Shown: in pieces, positions 8,588-17,687 of the stretch | How the letters are laid out: each line of letters begins with the position of its first letter | Numbering within the stretch: position 1 is the first letter of the stretch | Source of the DNA: Niveispirillum sp. | GTDB lineage: Bacteria > Pseudomonadota > Alphaproteobacteria > Azospirillales > Azospirillaceae | Assembly (NCBI RefSeq): GCF_017996735.1 | Contig: NZ_JAGOGJ010000014.1 | Span: 1 to 64,000, forward strand | DNA: 64,000 nucleotides | Direction of reading: 5' to 3' | Notes under the pieces: generated by a model | What the model was told of the DNA's origin: nothing | The model's database searches: none | What the model saw: the letters and a program-made list of their open reading frames with translations, nothing else | Translations under genes and position numbers: made by a program

Positions 8588-9829
8588 ATGTCTGTCGATC
8601 GGTCGGAGTTCAGGCAGGGCTGGAAGGTGGTCGCCGCCTCCGCGCTGGGTATCGGAACGGGGCTGTCGCCCATTCCCTTCTACACGACGGGTGTCTTCGT
8701 GGCGCCGCTGTCGGCCGAGTTCGGCTGGGGCGTGGACCAGATCATGTTCTCGCTGGTCATCATGACCTTCGGGGCCATGATTATGGGGCCTGTGGCCGGC
8801 ATGGCAGCGGACCGGTTCGGTGTGCGGCGGGTGGTGCTGGTCTCCGTGCTGCTGTTCGGCGTGACGCTGGCGGGCTTCGCCCTGTCGAACGGGTCGCTGA
8901 CCCTGTTCTATGTGAACTGGATGCTGATGGCGGCGCTGGGGTCGGGAACCCTGCCCATCACCTGGACCCGCGCCGTGAACAACTGGTTCAACGCCAATCG
9001 CGGTCTGGCCCTGGGCCTGTCGCTGCTGGGCACGGGCCTGTTCGGGGCGTTCGCGAAGCTGTATGCCAATTATCTGATCGGCATTGTCGGCTGGCGCATG
9101 GCCTATGTCGGGCTGGCACTGCTGCCGCTGCTGCTGTCGCTGCCGGTGGCGTACTTCCTGTTCCGCGATGTGACGGACAAGGGGGCTACGGGCGCACCCG
9201 CCAAGGTGGTCCATCGCGGCTTCACCCTGCGTCAGGCGCTGGGCACTTACCGGTTCTGGGTGCTGGCCATTGCCTTCGTGCCCATCGCCTTCGCTGTGGG
9301 CGGTCCGATCCCCAATCTGGAAAAGATCCTGGGCTCCAAGGGGCTGGACGCACAGCAGGCGGTGCAGATCGCCAGCATCATCGGCCCCTCGGTGATTGCC
9401 GGGCGCCTGATCGGCGGCTGGCTGATCGACCGTTTCTGGGCGCCGGCGGTGGCCTTTGTGCTGCTGGCCCTGCCGGCGGCGGCCTGTCTGCTGCTCACGG
9501 GGGACGGGGTGACAGCCACGCCCGCCATCGTGGCGGTGCTGCTGATCGGGTTCGCGGCCGGCGTCGAATATGACATCCTGGCCTTCATGGTCAGCCGTTA
9601 CTACGGCATGCGCGCCTATGGCGCCATCTACGGCATGATGTACGGGTTCTTCGCGCTGGGGGCGGGCTTCGGCCCCTTCACCTTCGGCCGCATGTTCGTG
9701 CAGAGCGGGACCTATGACACGGCCCTGATCTATGGTGCCATCGCCCTGCTGGCCGGCGCGGCGCTGCTGCTGACCATGGGGCGTTATCCCGCGCCGGAGA
9801 GCCTGCCGGAGGGTGACATCCGGGCGTGA
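8588..9829 (+). CDS. MFS transporter (cluster 1)
   Basis: A 413-residue, 12-helix major facilitator. The loop 2-3 signature is GMAADRFGVRRVV, and WLIDRF repeats it in the second half. It resembles the monocarboxylate/oxalate-formate branch (MCT-like) used by bacteria for organic acids. It follows the LysR gene by 94 bp and ends convergently with the molybdenum hydroxylase small-subunit gene. Likely role: uptake or efflux of an acid linked to the P450 cluster; the substrate is unknown. Confidence 0.88.
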   Translation: MSVDRSEFRQGWKVVAASALGIGTGLSPIPFYTTGVFVAPLSAEFGWGVDQIMFSLVIMTFGAMIMGPVAGMAADRFGVRRVVLVSVLLFGVTLAGFALSNGSLTLFYVNWMLMAALGSGTLPITWTRAVNNWFNANRGLALGLSLLGTGLFGAFAKLYANYLIGIVGWRMAYVGLALLPLLLSLPVAYFLFRDVTDKGATGAPAKVVHRGFTLRQALGTYRFWVLAIAFVPIAFAVGGPIPNLEKILGSKGLDAQQAVQIASIIGPSVIAGRLIGGWLIDRFWAPAVAFVLLALPAAACLLLTGDGVTATPAIVAVLLIGFAAGVEYDILAFMVSRYYGMRAYGAIYGMMYGFFALGAGFGPFTFGRMFVQSGTYDTALIYGAIALLAGAALLLTMGRYPAPESLPEGDIRA

Positions 9830-9863
9830 GTATGCCCGGGTTTGCCCAACCTATCGGCCCCCT

Positions 9864-10328
9864 TCAACCCTGTTTGCGGGTGGAAGCCAGGATGATGCCG
9901 GCGACGATGCGGTGATAGGTGCCGCAGCGGCAGATATTGGTGATGTTCTCGCGGATATCCGCTTCCGTCGGATGCGGATTTTCCGCCAGCAAGGCGGCCG
10001 CCGCCATGATCATGCCCGACTGGCAATAGCCGCATTGCGGTACGTTCAGGTCGCGCCACGCGGCCTGGATCGGGTGGTTGCCGGCGGGGTCCAGCCCCTC
10101 GATCGTCGTGACCTTGCCCTTGCCCACGGCCTCGACAGGCAGGGAACAGGAACGCACGGGCGCGCCGTCGATATGCACGGTGCAGGCCCCGCAGGCGCCG
10201 ATGCCGCAGCCGAACTTGGTGCCCGTCAGGCCCAGCGCGTCGCGCAGCACCCAGAGCAGCGGCGTATCCCGACTGACATCAACGGCTTGCCGCCTGCCGT
10301 TCAGCGTGAGGGTGAGATGGTCGGTCAT
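9864..10328 (-). CDS. Molybdenum hydroxylase small subunit, two [2Fe-2S] (IorA-like), copy 1
   Basis: A 154-residue iron-sulfur subunit of the isoquinoline 1-oxidoreductase/aldehyde oxidase type. The N-terminal plant-type cluster motif is [15 protein letters not shown] with a later Cys (VRSCSLP); the C-terminal helical domain has QCGYCQSGM and NICRCGTY for the second cluster. Start at 10328 (MTDHLTL) matches family N-termini; the frame is open to 10493 but that extension overlaps the large subunit gene. It follows the large subunit by 13 bp, an order opposite to copy 2 at 32.9 kb. Confidence 0.93.
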   Translation of the reverse strand: MTDHLTLTLNGRRQAVDVSRDTPLLWVLRDALGLTGTKFGCGIGACGACTVHIDGAPVRSCSLPVEAVGKGKVTTIEGLDPAGNHPIQAAWRDLNVPQCGYCQSGMIMAAAALLAENPHPTEADIRENITNICRCGTYHRIVAGIILASTRKQG

Positions 10329-10341
10329 GGAAAATCCCGGT

Positions 10342-12528
10342 TCAGCCCAGCTTGGCCTTGGCCAGCGGCAGGGAACGGATGCGGATGCCGGTGGCGGCGA
10401 AGATGGCGTTGGTGACGGCCGGCGCCACGGTCGGCAGGCCCGGCTCTCCAATACCGCCGATGGGCGCCCCATCGCTTTCCAGGATATGGACATCGACGGG
10501 CGGGGTGTCGGCCAGGGTCAGCACCGGCTGGTCTGTGAAGGAGGATTGGTCCACCTGACCGTTGCTGACCGTGATCTCGCCATGGAACAGGGCCGACAGG
10601 GCAAAGATGGCCGCACCCTGCACCTGCGCCTCGATGGTGCGGGGATCGACCGCCAGACCGGGATCGACCACAGCGACCAGCCGTTCCACCGTAACCTTGC
10701 CATCCCGGACGCTGACCTGCGCGCCATGGGCGACCATGGTGTCGTAGGATTCCATGAAGGCGATGCCCAGCCCCTGTCCGGCCGGCAACGTGCGGCCCCA
10801 GCCGATGGCAGACGCCGCCTTGTCCAGCACGCGGCAGGCGCGGGGATTGCCGGCCAGCATGCCGCGCCGGAAGGCATAGGGATCCTGGCCCGCCTCCTGC
10901 GCGATCTCATCGATCACGCTTTCCAGGAAGAAGCCGTTCTGCGAATGGCCCACGCCGCGCCACATGCCGATGGGGATGGGCGTGGGCTGGTCCACCCAAT
11001 CCACCGTCAGGGCGGGCAGGGCGTAATGGCTGTCATCCAGACCGCCCACGGCCGCAAAATCGGCGCGGGGCGTGCCGGTGGCGGCCCGTTGCCAGGCAAC
11101 CAGTGACGGGCCGACGCTGGTCAGATGCAGACCCGTCAGGCGCCGCCCTGCATCGAAACTGGCGCGGGCGCGCAGGCCCATGCCAGGCCGATAGAAATCG
11201 TGCTGCGTATCCTCTTCCCGCGTCCAGATCAGCTTCACGGGCCGGCCCACGGCCTTGGCGATTTCCGCCGCCTGCACCGCGAAATCGCGCGGCCAGCGCC
11301 GCCCGAAACCGCCGCCCAGGAACGTGCGATGGACCGTCACCTTTTCCGGTGGCAGGCCTAGCAGCTTGCCCACGGCACGGGCCACGCCCAACGGACCCTG
11401 CGTGGGTGCCCACAGGGTGGCGCGATCCGCCTCCACATGCGCGACGCAGGTCATGGGTTCCATGGTCATATGGGCCAGGAAGGGCACGTCGTAGAACCAT
11501 TCCTGGCGATGGGCCGCCTCTTGCCAGGCAGAAGCACTGTCGCCGATGGCCTTTGCCAGCAGCGCCGGCCCCTTTTCCGCCAGGGCGGGCCGCGCCGCCG
11601 CCAGCGCGGCGGTGGAGGCAGCCGGGTCGCGCCCGCCCTTGAAGGTCACGGACAGGGCGTCATAGCCACGCCGCGCAGCCCAGAAATTCTCCGCGACGAT
11701 GGCGACCCCGGCCTCATAAGGGTAAGGTGTATCAAGGATCTGCCCGCCGAAGGGCACGACGGCGACCACGCCGGGAATGGTCAGGGCCGGCGCCGGGTCG
11801 AACCGATCGATCACGGCACCGAAGACGGGCGCCATGCGGACCGTCGCGGTCAGCAGGCCCGGCAGCTTCACATCGATGGCGTAGGTGGCGCGACCTGTCA
11901 CCTTTTCCGCGACATCCTTCGCCGGGGTGGAACGGCCGACCAGTGTCAGTTGGTCACGCGATTTCAGCGGCGGGTTGTCGGGGACGGGCAGGGTGGCGGC
12001 TACCGCCGCCAGCCGGCCGATGGTCAGCCGCCGCCCCCCTTGCGTGTCGATGGCAAAGCCGTTTTCGATGCGCACGCGGTCGACAGGGATGTTCCAATCT
12101 GTTGCCGCCGCCTGGCGCAGCATCTCACGCGCCTGCGCGCCCAGCTTGCGCAACAGCGGGTAATAGCCGCGCACGCTGATCGACCGGCCCGTCGACTGGT
12201 CCTTGGACGCGGGGTTGATGAAGGCGGGGTTGCCATCGGAATGCACGACCTTGACCCGGCTCCAGTCGCCGCCCAACTCGTCAATCATGATCTTGGGCAG
12301 GGATGTGAAGATGCCCTGACCCATTTCCGCCGCCGGCGTGGCGACCGTGATTGTGCCATCCGGTGCGATATCCATCCAGGCAGCGAAGGGGGTGGCGGCC
12401 TCTCCGGCCTTGCCCGCCGCCACGGCTGGTCGCCCGGCCAGCAGGCCCAGCAGCAGGCCGCCGCTGCCGGCCAGGACGGCGCGTCGCGACAGGGCGGGCA
12501 CTGGTCCGCTTGCAAGCTCCTTTGTCAC
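10342..12528 (-). CDS. Molybdenum hydroxylase large subunit (IorB-like), copy 1, Tat-exported
   Basis: A 728-residue molybdopterin-binding subunit. It has a twin-arginine leader ([20 protein letters not shown]), the AEMGQG segment, the GGGFGRR molybdopterin loop, [16 protein letters not shown] and the C-terminal GIGEPGLP whose Glu is the usual catalytic base. It would hydroxylate an N-heterocycle or oxidise an aldehyde at the periplasmic face, with electrons leaving via the small subunit. GTG 12528 is chosen because AGAGGA stands 6 nt upstream; the frame opens at 12582. The 279-bp gap to the divergent GntR gene contains a copy of the shared 20-bp operator. Confidence 0.93.
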   Translation of the reverse strand: MTKELASGPVPALSRRAVLAGSGGLLLGLLAGRPAVAAGKAGEAATPFAAWMDIAPDGTITVATPAAEMGQGIFTSLPKIMIDELGGDWSRVKVVHSDGNPAFINPASKDQSTGRSISVRGYYPLLRKLGAQAREMLRQAAATDWNIPVDRVRIENGFAIDTQGGRRLTIGRLAAVAATLPVPDNPPLKSRDQLTLVGRSTPAKDVAEKVTGRATYAIDVKLPGLLTATVRMAPVFGAVIDRFDPAPALTIPGVVAVVPFGGQILDTPYPYEAGVAIVAENFWAARRGYDALSVTFKGGRDPAASTAALAAARPALAEKGPALLAKAIGDSASAWQEAAHRQEWFYDVPFLAHMTMEPMTCVAHVEADRATLWAPTQGPLGVARAVGKLLGLPPEKVTVHRTFLGGGFGRRWPRDFAVQAAEIAKAVGRPVKLIWTREEDTQHDFYRPGMGLRARASFDAGRRLTGLHLTSVGPSLVAWQRAATGTPRADFAAVGGLDDSHYALPALTVDWVDQPTPIPIGMWRGVGHSQNGFFLESVIDEIAQEAGQDPYAFRRGMLAGNPRACRVLDKAASAIGWGRTLPAGQGLGIAFMESYDTMVAHGAQVSVRDGKVTVERLVAVVDPGLAVDPRTIEAQVQGAAIFALSALFHGEITVSNGQVDQSSFTDQPVLTLADTPPVDVHILESDGAPIGGIGEPGLPTVAPAVTNAIFAATGIRIRSLPLAKAKLG

Positions 12529-12690
12529 CGGCACTCCTCTGCTCCGCCTTGATGATCTTGATTGTAAATGACGACAAAGCATCTTACCTTCCCGCGGTGA
12601 TCAGCCAGTCAATCCGTGGGGCGTGTGGATGGGGATCACGGCTTTCTGCGGGTTGTCATCGGGATGCTATGTCATCAGGTCTGTTTTTAA

Positions 12691-12710
12691 AGGTATCATA
12701 TAAAATACAA
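12691..12710 (+). promoter_or_regulatory. Operator copy 1 (AGGTAT-N8-ATACAA)
   Basis: Site in the divergent promoter region between the molybdenum hydroxylase genes and gntR. The right half-site is identical to the perfect copy at 24106 and the left half differs at two bases; spacing is the same 8 bp. If the GntR protein binds it, this gives autoregulation and control of the divergent unit. Confidence 0.5.
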
Positions 12711-12807
12711 TAAGGGCAAATCGCTTCCTGTCACGTCCGGCTTTCATGCCGGGTGCGCGGGGTGGGATCAGGCATTGTCGCTGAGGGCGAAACAGGGAAG
12801 GGGGCGG

Positions 12808-13599
12808 ATGGTGGTGGGTCGACGCGGGGCATTGTCCAAGGAAGGCAGCAGCCTGCCTGTCTATCACCAGCTCTATGTCGTGCTGCGCCAGCAGATCATC
12901 GATGGGGCCTACAGCCAGACGACGCCCCTGCCCACGGAAATGGCCCTGGCGGCGCAGTTCAACCTGTCCCGCGTCACGGTCCGCCGGGCGCTGGAAGTGC
13001 TGGAGCGTGAGGGGCTGGTGGTGCGCCGGCAGGGCGTGGGCACCTTTCCGGCGCCGCAGGAAGGGGGGGCAGCCTCCCCGCCGCGCCTGTCGGGCCTGAT
13101 CGAGAACCTGATCACCATCGGGGTGGAGACGACGGCGCAGACGCTGGCCCACGACACCGACGTGCCCTTGCCGGCCGCCGCCACCATGGCCCTGAAGCTT
13201 CCGCCCGGCAGCCGGGGTGTGCGGTTGGAGCGGTTGCGCTCGCACAAGGACCGGCCCGTCTCCCTGACCGAGGTTTATCTGCCGCCGGAAAGCGCACACC
13301 TGCTGAAGGGTCAGGCGATGGACGACCGGCCCGTGGTGCGCATCCTGGAACAGGCCGGCCTTATCGCCGTCAGCGCCGAACAATCGATCAGTGCCATGGC
13401 GGCCAATGATGATGTGTCGGAAAAGCTGGGGGTGGCCATCGGGTCGCCGGTGATCCGGCTGCGGCGTACCGTGTTCGACCGGGAAGGCCGGCCGATCTTG
13501 CATCAACAGAGCCTGTATAATCCCGATCGCTACGAATATTACATGCTGCTGACGCGGGACAACAGCACCTCCCGGCCGCAATGGCGCCATATCGGCTGA
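12808..13599 (+). CDS. GntR family regulator, HutC/UTRA subfamily
   Basis: A 263-residue regulator. The winged helix-turn-helix spans about residues 15-80 (PVYHQLYVVLRQQIIDGAYS, LPTEMALAAQF, SRVTVRRALEVLEREGLV) and the remaining part is a UTRA ligand domain, with the characteristic ERLRSHKDRPVSLTEVYLP and late IRLRRTVFDREGRPI segments. UTRA proteins bind small effectors related to the pathway they govern. ATG 12808 has a purine-rich GGGAAGGGGG just upstream; TTG 12775 is an alternative. It lies in the middle of a block of catabolic units that share one 20-bp operator, so it is the best candidate for the factor that binds that operator. Confidence 0.92.
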   Translation: MVVGRRGALSKEGSSLPVYHQLYVVLRQQIIDGAYSQTTPLPTEMALAAQFNLSRVTVRRALEVLEREGLVVRRQGVGTFPAPQEGGAASPPRLSGLIENLITIGVETTAQTLAHDTDVPLPAAATMALKLPPGSRGVRLERLRSHKDRPVSLTEVYLPPESAHLLKGQAMDDRPVVRILEQAGLIAVSAEQSISAMAANDDVSEKLGVAIGSPVIRLRRTVFDREGRPILHQQSLYNPDRYEYYMLLTRDNSTSRPQWRHIG

Positions 13600-13609
13600 C
13601 ATCGCGGCC

Positions 13610-13634
13610 GCTGGGCCGGGCGGTTCAGCCCAGC
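13610..13634. terminator. Convergent terminator between gntR and aldehyde dehydrogenase
   Basis: GCTGGGC and GCCCAGC form a 7-bp GC-rich stem with an 11-nt loop, between the convergent gntR and aldehyde dehydrogenase genes and overlapping the latter's stop codon. There is no clear T-run, so termination by this hairpin is only suggested. Confidence 0.4.
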
Positions 13635-15094
13635 CCCATGCGCCGCAGGGGCAGGGGGTGGCGGGCCAGGGTGACGGTTTTCTGCCTTGTGTAGAAGGCC
13701 TCGCAATCCATTCCACCCTCCGCGCCGACGCCGGATTCCTTCCAGCCGCCGAACGGTGCACGCAATTCGCGCATCATGGGCGTGTTGATCCAGACCACGC
13801 CCGCCTCCAGCTCCTCCTGCGCCCGCATGGCCAGATAGAGGTCCTGTGTCCAGACATAGGAAACAAGGCCGAAGCGCGTGGCGTTGGCGATGCGGAACGC
13901 ATCGTCGGGCGTATCGAAGGTCATGATCGTGGCGAAGGGGCCGAAAATCTCCTCCTGGCACACGGTCAGGCCTGGATCGTCCGTCAGGGCCACGGTGGGT
14001 TCCACATAAAATCCCTTGGCGAAATCCGCATGGGCCTTGCCGCCGGCCAGGATGCGCATGCCTTCCCGCCGCGCCGTCTCGGCATAGGCCAGGATGCGGT
14101 CGTGATGCGTGCGTGAGGAGACGGGGCCGATCTCCGTCGTCCCATCCAGCGGATGGCCCACCCGCAGCTTCGCCACCCTTTCCAGGAAGGCGGGAATGAA
14201 CCGGTCGGCGATGGAACGCTGCACCAGGATGCGCGAACCCGCCAGGCATTGCTGGCCGTTATTGGTGAAGATGCCCAGCAGGGCGCCGTCCAGCGCCTGA
14301 TCGAAATCAGCACTTTCAAAGATGATATTGGCCGATTTGCCACCCAACTCCATGGTCGACGGCTTCAGCAATTGTCCCGCCGCCGACATGATGGTACGGC
14401 CCGTGCCGGTGCCACCGGTGAAGGAGACCACGTCCACATCCGGATGACGGACCAGCGCGTCACCCGTCACCGCACCCCGGCCGCTGACCAGATTGATCAC
14501 GCCGTCGGGCAGGCCCGCCTCGTGGATCAGTTCAACCAGCCGGTGGACGCCCAGCGGCGCCTGCTCCGACGGCTTGATGATGCAGCTATTGCCGAAAGCG
14601 ATGGCCCCGGCGAGCTTCATCGCGCCCAAGGCGATGGGGGCATTCCAGGGGGCGATCAGGCCCGCCACACCCACCGGCTGCCGGCGGACCATGGTCAGGT
14701 GATCGGGCGCCTGATCGTAAAGGCGCCCCGCCGTCTGGCCGATATAGTCGGCGAAGAAGCGGAAATTATGCCCTGCGCGGGCCACGTGCCGGGCCTTGGC
14801 CTGGGACAGGGGGATGCCGGTATTGGCCGTTTCGATCGCTGCCAGTTCGTCCGACGCCGCATCGATCCGGTCGGCGATGCGGCGCAGGATCTCCTGCCGC
14901 GCTTCCACCGGGCGGTTGCGCCAGCGTCCGTCATCGAAGGCGGCACGGGCGGCACGCGCGGCCTGATCCACCAGATCGGGGCCTGCTTCGGTGATCCCGG
15001 TCAGTTCCGTTTCGTCCGCCGGATTGATGACGGGCAGGACGGCACCGGAACCAGTGACGGGCTTGCCGGCGATGAAGGCGCTGAAGGTCGACAT
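13625..15094 (-). CDS. NAD(P)-dependent aldehyde dehydrogenase
   Basis: A 489-residue ALDH superfamily enzyme that oxidises an aldehyde to an acid. Active-site features are Asn151 in APWNAP, Glu249 in MELGGKSAN and the nucleophile Cys283 in NNGQQCLAG. It resembles the semialdehyde dehydrogenases of aromatic degradation (HpaE/BetB-like branch), but specificity cannot be read. Start at 15094 gives the family N-terminus MSTFSAFIAGK; the frame continues to 15184 through a repeat element. It is downstream of the flavin monooxygenase on the same strand, separated by 166 bp that contain the dispersed 105-bp repeat. Confidence 0.92.
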   Translation of the reverse strand: MSTFSAFIAGKPVTGSGAVLPVINPADETELTGITEAGPDLVDQAARAARAAFDDGRWRNRPVEARQEILRRIADRIDAASDELAAIETANTGIPLSQAKARHVARAGHNFRFFADYIGQTAGRLYDQAPDHLTMVRRQPVGVAGLIAPWNAPIALGAMKLAGAIAFGNSCIIKPSEQAPLGVHRLVELIHEAGLPDGVINLVSGRGAVTGDALVRHPDVDVVSFTGGTGTGRTIMSAAGQLLKPSTMELGGKSANIIFESADFDQALDGALLGIFTNNGQQCLAGSRILVQRSIADRFIPAFLERVAKLRVGHPLDGTTEIGPVSSRTHHDRILAYAETARREGMRILAGGKAHADFAKGFYVEPTVALTDDPGLTVCQEEIFGPFATIMTFDTPDDAFRIANATRFGLVSYVWTQDLYLAMRAQEELEAGVVWINTPMMRELRAPFGGWKESGVGAEGGMDCEAFYTRQKTVTLARHPLPLRRMGLG

Positions 15095-15117
15095 GGGTGC
15101 GGTTCCCCTTGGCGTTA

Positions 15118-15222
15118 AACCTGATCCAGGTGAGTGTACCTCATCTGGGTCGGGTTCGGCGGCGACGGCCGCCGCGCGCCACATGGCGCGTAGCCGAGCC
15201 CACGGATGTGGGCGCTGGCGAC
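15118..15222 (+). repeat. 105-bp dispersed palindromic repeat, copy A
   Basis: This segment aligns without gaps to the reverse complement of 58191-58295 with 91 of 105 bases identical by hand count. Internal symmetry is conserved: CGCGCCA-N2-TGGCGCG and GCCCAC-N4-GTGGGC. It lies between the aldehyde dehydrogenase start and the monooxygenase stop. The size and nested hairpins suggest a REP-like intergenic element; it is not inside any gene. Confidence 0.8.
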
Positions 15223-15228
15223 TGAAGT

Positions 15229-15250
15229 CGGTGATCGGTCACGATCACCG
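15229..15250. terminator. Hairpin after flavin monooxygenase gene
   Basis: CGGTGATCG and CGATCACCG form a perfect 9-bp stem with a GTCA loop, 11 bp beyond the monooxygenase stop codon. It lacks a T-run on either strand. It could be a weak terminator or an mRNA-stabilising stem between the two co-directional genes. Confidence 0.45.
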
Positions 15251-15260
15251 AGACGGTGCA

Positions 15261-16460
15261 TTATTGAATCTGCGCCGATTTGCGCAGGGCTTCGATCATC
15301 GAGGAGCGCAACAGATAGGCCCTGGCGCTTTCCGGATTGCCGATGATACGCAGCAGATCATCCATGATCACGCGCCGCTTGGCAGGGTCACGTTCCTGCA
15401 TGCGGGATCGGTTGCGGTCGGCCTGGGCCAGCACCTCGGCCTCGGCGATGGGCCGGCGCTGTCTTGTATAGCGGTCCAGCAGGTCCAGCGACCCGCCCCG
15501 CAGGATTTCCCCCAGCGTGGCCGTCAGGTTGAAGGCGTCGTGCAGGCCGCCATTCATGCCCATGCCGCCGCTGGGGCTGTTGATATGGGCGGCGTCGCCC
15601 GCCAGCACGACCCGGCCGTTGCGGTAATCGCGGGTGATGCGCATATGGACACGGTAGGCGCGGGCTTCCCCGATCTCATAAGCGGTATCGCGCGGCACGA
15701 TCTCCTGCATCTTACGGTCGATATTCGCGGGCAGCAGCGCTTCCTCGATCGGCATCTCGGGGTCGGGGTAAAGGCTGCACCGCCAGCGGTCGCGCAGGCG
15801 CAGCAGGCTGAAGGTCCCGTCCTGCTTCCAGACATAGTTCACGTTGGACAGGCCGGGCAGATGTTCCTCGAACGGGAATTCCGTGGTCGCCAGGATCGTC
15901 GTCTCCGGATAGGTGACGCCGTCAAATTCCAGCCCGATCAGGCCCCGCACGACGCTGCGCGCACCGTCGGCACCCACCAGGAAGGGGGCCTGCAACCGCT
16001 CAGTACCCTCCGGCGTCTCCACCTGCGCCGTGACACTGTCGCCATCCTGCTCCAGTCCCGTCAGCCGGGTGGAGAAACGCAGCGTGACCAGGGGCTCGTC
16101 CTGCAGCCTTTCCACCAGCAACGCACATAACCGCCATTGTTCGCATTGCAGGCGATAGGGATGGGCCGTATCGTTCTTCAGCACCGACAGGTCGAACACC
16201 GCGCGTTCATGCGTGTCATGCATGCGGATCTGCCAGGTCGGGCAGAGGCGCCCCTGGGCGATCAGCGGCGCCGCCAGCCCTTCACCATCCAGCATGTCCA
16301 GGGTCGGCGGGTGGAAGGTGGAGGCGCGCAGATCCTGCGATATGGCGGCATCCTGTTCCAGAACGGTGGAGGCAATGCCCTGACGGGCCAGGAGATGGGC
16401 CGTCATCAGACCCACCGGCCCGGCGCCGACGATGATGATAGGCCGTTGGCTGGCTTGCAT
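15261..16460 (-). CDS. FAD-dependent aromatic-ring monooxygenase (group A, PHBH fold)
   Basis: A 399-residue flavoprotein hydroxylase. The FAD Rossmann motif is VGAGPVGLM near residue 11, the DG motif is FLVGADGARSVVR and the second FAD motif is VLAGDAAHINSPSGG followed by GMNGG. These are the landmarks of NAD(P)H-dependent hydroxylases such as the hydroxyphenylpropionate and pentachlorophenol enzymes, at roughly the minimal length for the group. Expected role: insertion of one oxygen atom into an aromatic or heteroaromatic ring. It heads an operon with the aldehyde dehydrogenase and is divergent from the ABC operon; shared operators lie in the 288-bp gap. Confidence 0.92.
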   Translation of the reverse strand: MQASQRPIIIVGAGPVGLMTAHLLARQGIASTVLEQDAAISQDLRASTFHPPTLDMLDGEGLAAPLIAQGRLCPTWQIRMHDTHERAVFDLSVLKNDTAHPYRLQCEQWRLCALLVERLQDEPLVTLRFSTRLTGLEQDGDSVTAQVETPEGTERLQAPFLVGADGARSVVRGLIGLEFDGVTYPETTILATTEFPFEEHLPGLSNVNYVWKQDGTFSLLRLRDRWRCSLYPDPEMPIEEALLPANIDRKMQEIVPRDTAYEIGEARAYRVHMRITRDYRNGRVVLAGDAAHINSPSGGMGMNGGLHDAFNLTATLGEILRGGSLDLLDRYTRQRRPIAEAEVLAQADRNRSRMQERDPAKRRVIMDDLLRIIGNPESARAYLLRSSMIEALRKSAQIQ

Positions 16461-16490
16461 GATGTGTTCGCTGCTTGTTTGTGCGCTGAA

Positions 16491-16510
16491 TTGTATCCAC
16501 TATAAGACAA
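16491..16510 (+). promoter_or_regulatory. Operator copy 2 (TTGTAT-N8-AGACAA)
   Basis: Centred about 40 bp upstream of the flavin monooxygenase start. The left half-site is perfect and the right differs by one base from ATACAA. The position overlaps where the monooxygenase promoter would be. Confidence 0.5.
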
Positions 16511-16543
16511 TATGGCGGGCTGGCAACCCCTGAAATGTGCATA

Positions 16544-16563
16544 TTGTATTTATTTAGATACAT
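16544..16563 (+). promoter_or_regulatory. Operator copy 3 (TTGTAT-N8-ATACAT)
   Basis: In the centre of the divergent gap between the monooxygenase and the ABC operon. Eleven of twelve half-site bases agree with the perfect inverted repeat at 24106, with the same 8-bp spacer. It is embedded in an AT-rich stretch. Confidence 0.5.
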
Positions 16564-16673
16564 ATAAAGCGGGGCTTTGGTGGTCGGCGACATCTGTGCA
16601 TGATAACAGATCATTGATTTATAACAGTTTTTATCTGAAATCTCTTTTCAGCCAAAAAGCGCTTGTGCCTATA

Positions 16674-16693
16674 TTGTCTTCTAATGTATTCAT
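16674..16693 (+). promoter_or_regulatory. Weak operator copy 4 (TTGTCT-N8-ATTCAT)
   Basis: Lies 56 bp before the first ABC permease start. It keeps the 8-bp spacing but matches only 9 of 12 half-site bases, so it is listed as a possible degenerate site. Confidence 0.3.
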
Positions 16694-16748
16694 TGTGACA
16701 TGATACCATTCCGTTGCGGCATTGATCCTTTGCCGCGGGAGAGTGCGC

Positions 16749-17687
16749 ATGGTGCGGCTTTTGACCTGGGTGCGCGACTTTGCGTTCCTGCTGGTCGCCA
16801 CGATGACGGTGCTGTTCTTTCTGGTGCGGCTGGCCGGTGATCCCGCCATCATGCTGGCGGGTCCGGACGCCACACCGGCGCAGCTTGACGCGGTGCGGCA
16901 TGCCTATGGCTTCGATCGCGGCCTGTTCGAACAGTACCTGATCTTCGCCCTGCATCTGCTGCGGCTGGATTTCGGCGCCTCCCTGGTGGATGGCACGCCG
17001 GCCCTGGCCAAGGTGCTGGAGACCTTTCCGGCCAGCCTTTATCTGGCGGTCATGGCCATGGGGCTGAACCTTGCCGTCTCCATTCCGGTGGGGGCTTGGC
17101 TGGGGCAGGCGCAGGGTGGTGCCGCGCGCCGGGTGGCGCATGGGATATTGTCGGTCATGCAGGGCTTTCCGGGATTCGTGCTGGCCCTGCTGCTGGTCAA
17201 TGTCTTTGCGGTCGGCCTGGAATGGCTGCCGGCCGTGGGCTATGCCGGTCCGGCAAGCTGGGTGCTGCCCGTGATCTCCGTGGCGTCCTTCCTGGCGCCC
17301 AAGCTGATCCGGGTGATCGAGGCGAACGCAACGGCGGCCTATCGCTCCCATTATGTACGGACTGCCGTTGCCATCGGTGCCGGTCCGCGCACGATCCTCT
17401 GGCGGCATGTCATGCCCAACGCGCTGCTGGGGGCTGCGGCGGTGGTGGGGGCGGAATTCGCCTTCATGGTGACGGGCCTGGTGGTCATCGAAACCATCTT
17501 TGCCTGGCCGGGCATCGGCTGGTTGCTGGTGCGCTCGACCCTCAACCTGGATTTCCCCGTGGTGCAGGCCATCGTCTTCATCATCGTCATCGCCGTTTTC
17601 CTGACCAATGCGGCCACGGAGGCCGTGCAGGTCCGGCTGGACCCGCGACTGCGCGGGCCGGGTGCCGCAGGGGGTGGACATGGCTGA
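16749..17687 (+). CDS. ABC transporter permease (DppB/OppB type)
   Basis: A 312-residue inner-membrane permease with six predicted helices. It has the BPD_transp_1 EAA-like loop (IEANATAAYRSHYVRTAVAIG, RTILWRHVMPNALLG) and the end motif IETIFAWPGIGWLL typical of peptide/opine/nickel importers. ATG 16749 is preceded by GGGAGAG; a TTG at 16722 would add nine residues. First gene of an import operon of eight genes running to 23919 with overlaps throughout. Confidence 0.92.
   Translation: MVRLLTWVRDFAFLLVATMTVLFFLVRLAGDPAIMLAGPDATPAQLDAVRHAYGFDRGLFEQYLIFALHLLRLDFGASLVDGTPALAKVLETFPASLYLAVMAMGLNLAVSIPVGAWLGQAQGGAARRVAHGILSVMQGFPGFVLALLLVNVFAVGLEWLPAVGYAGPASWVLPVISVASFLAPKLIRVIEANATAAYRSHYVRTAVAIGAGPRTILWRHVMPNALLGAAAVVGAEFAFMVTGLVVIETIFAWPGIGWLLVRSTLNLDFPVVQAIVFIIVIAVFLTNAATEAVQVRLDPRLRGPGAAGGGHG

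Noticed and set aside
15118..15222. Riboswitch interpretation of the 105-bp repeat
   Set aside because: The two copies have inconsistent orientation relative to downstream genes, which favours a dispersed element over a cis-acting leader.
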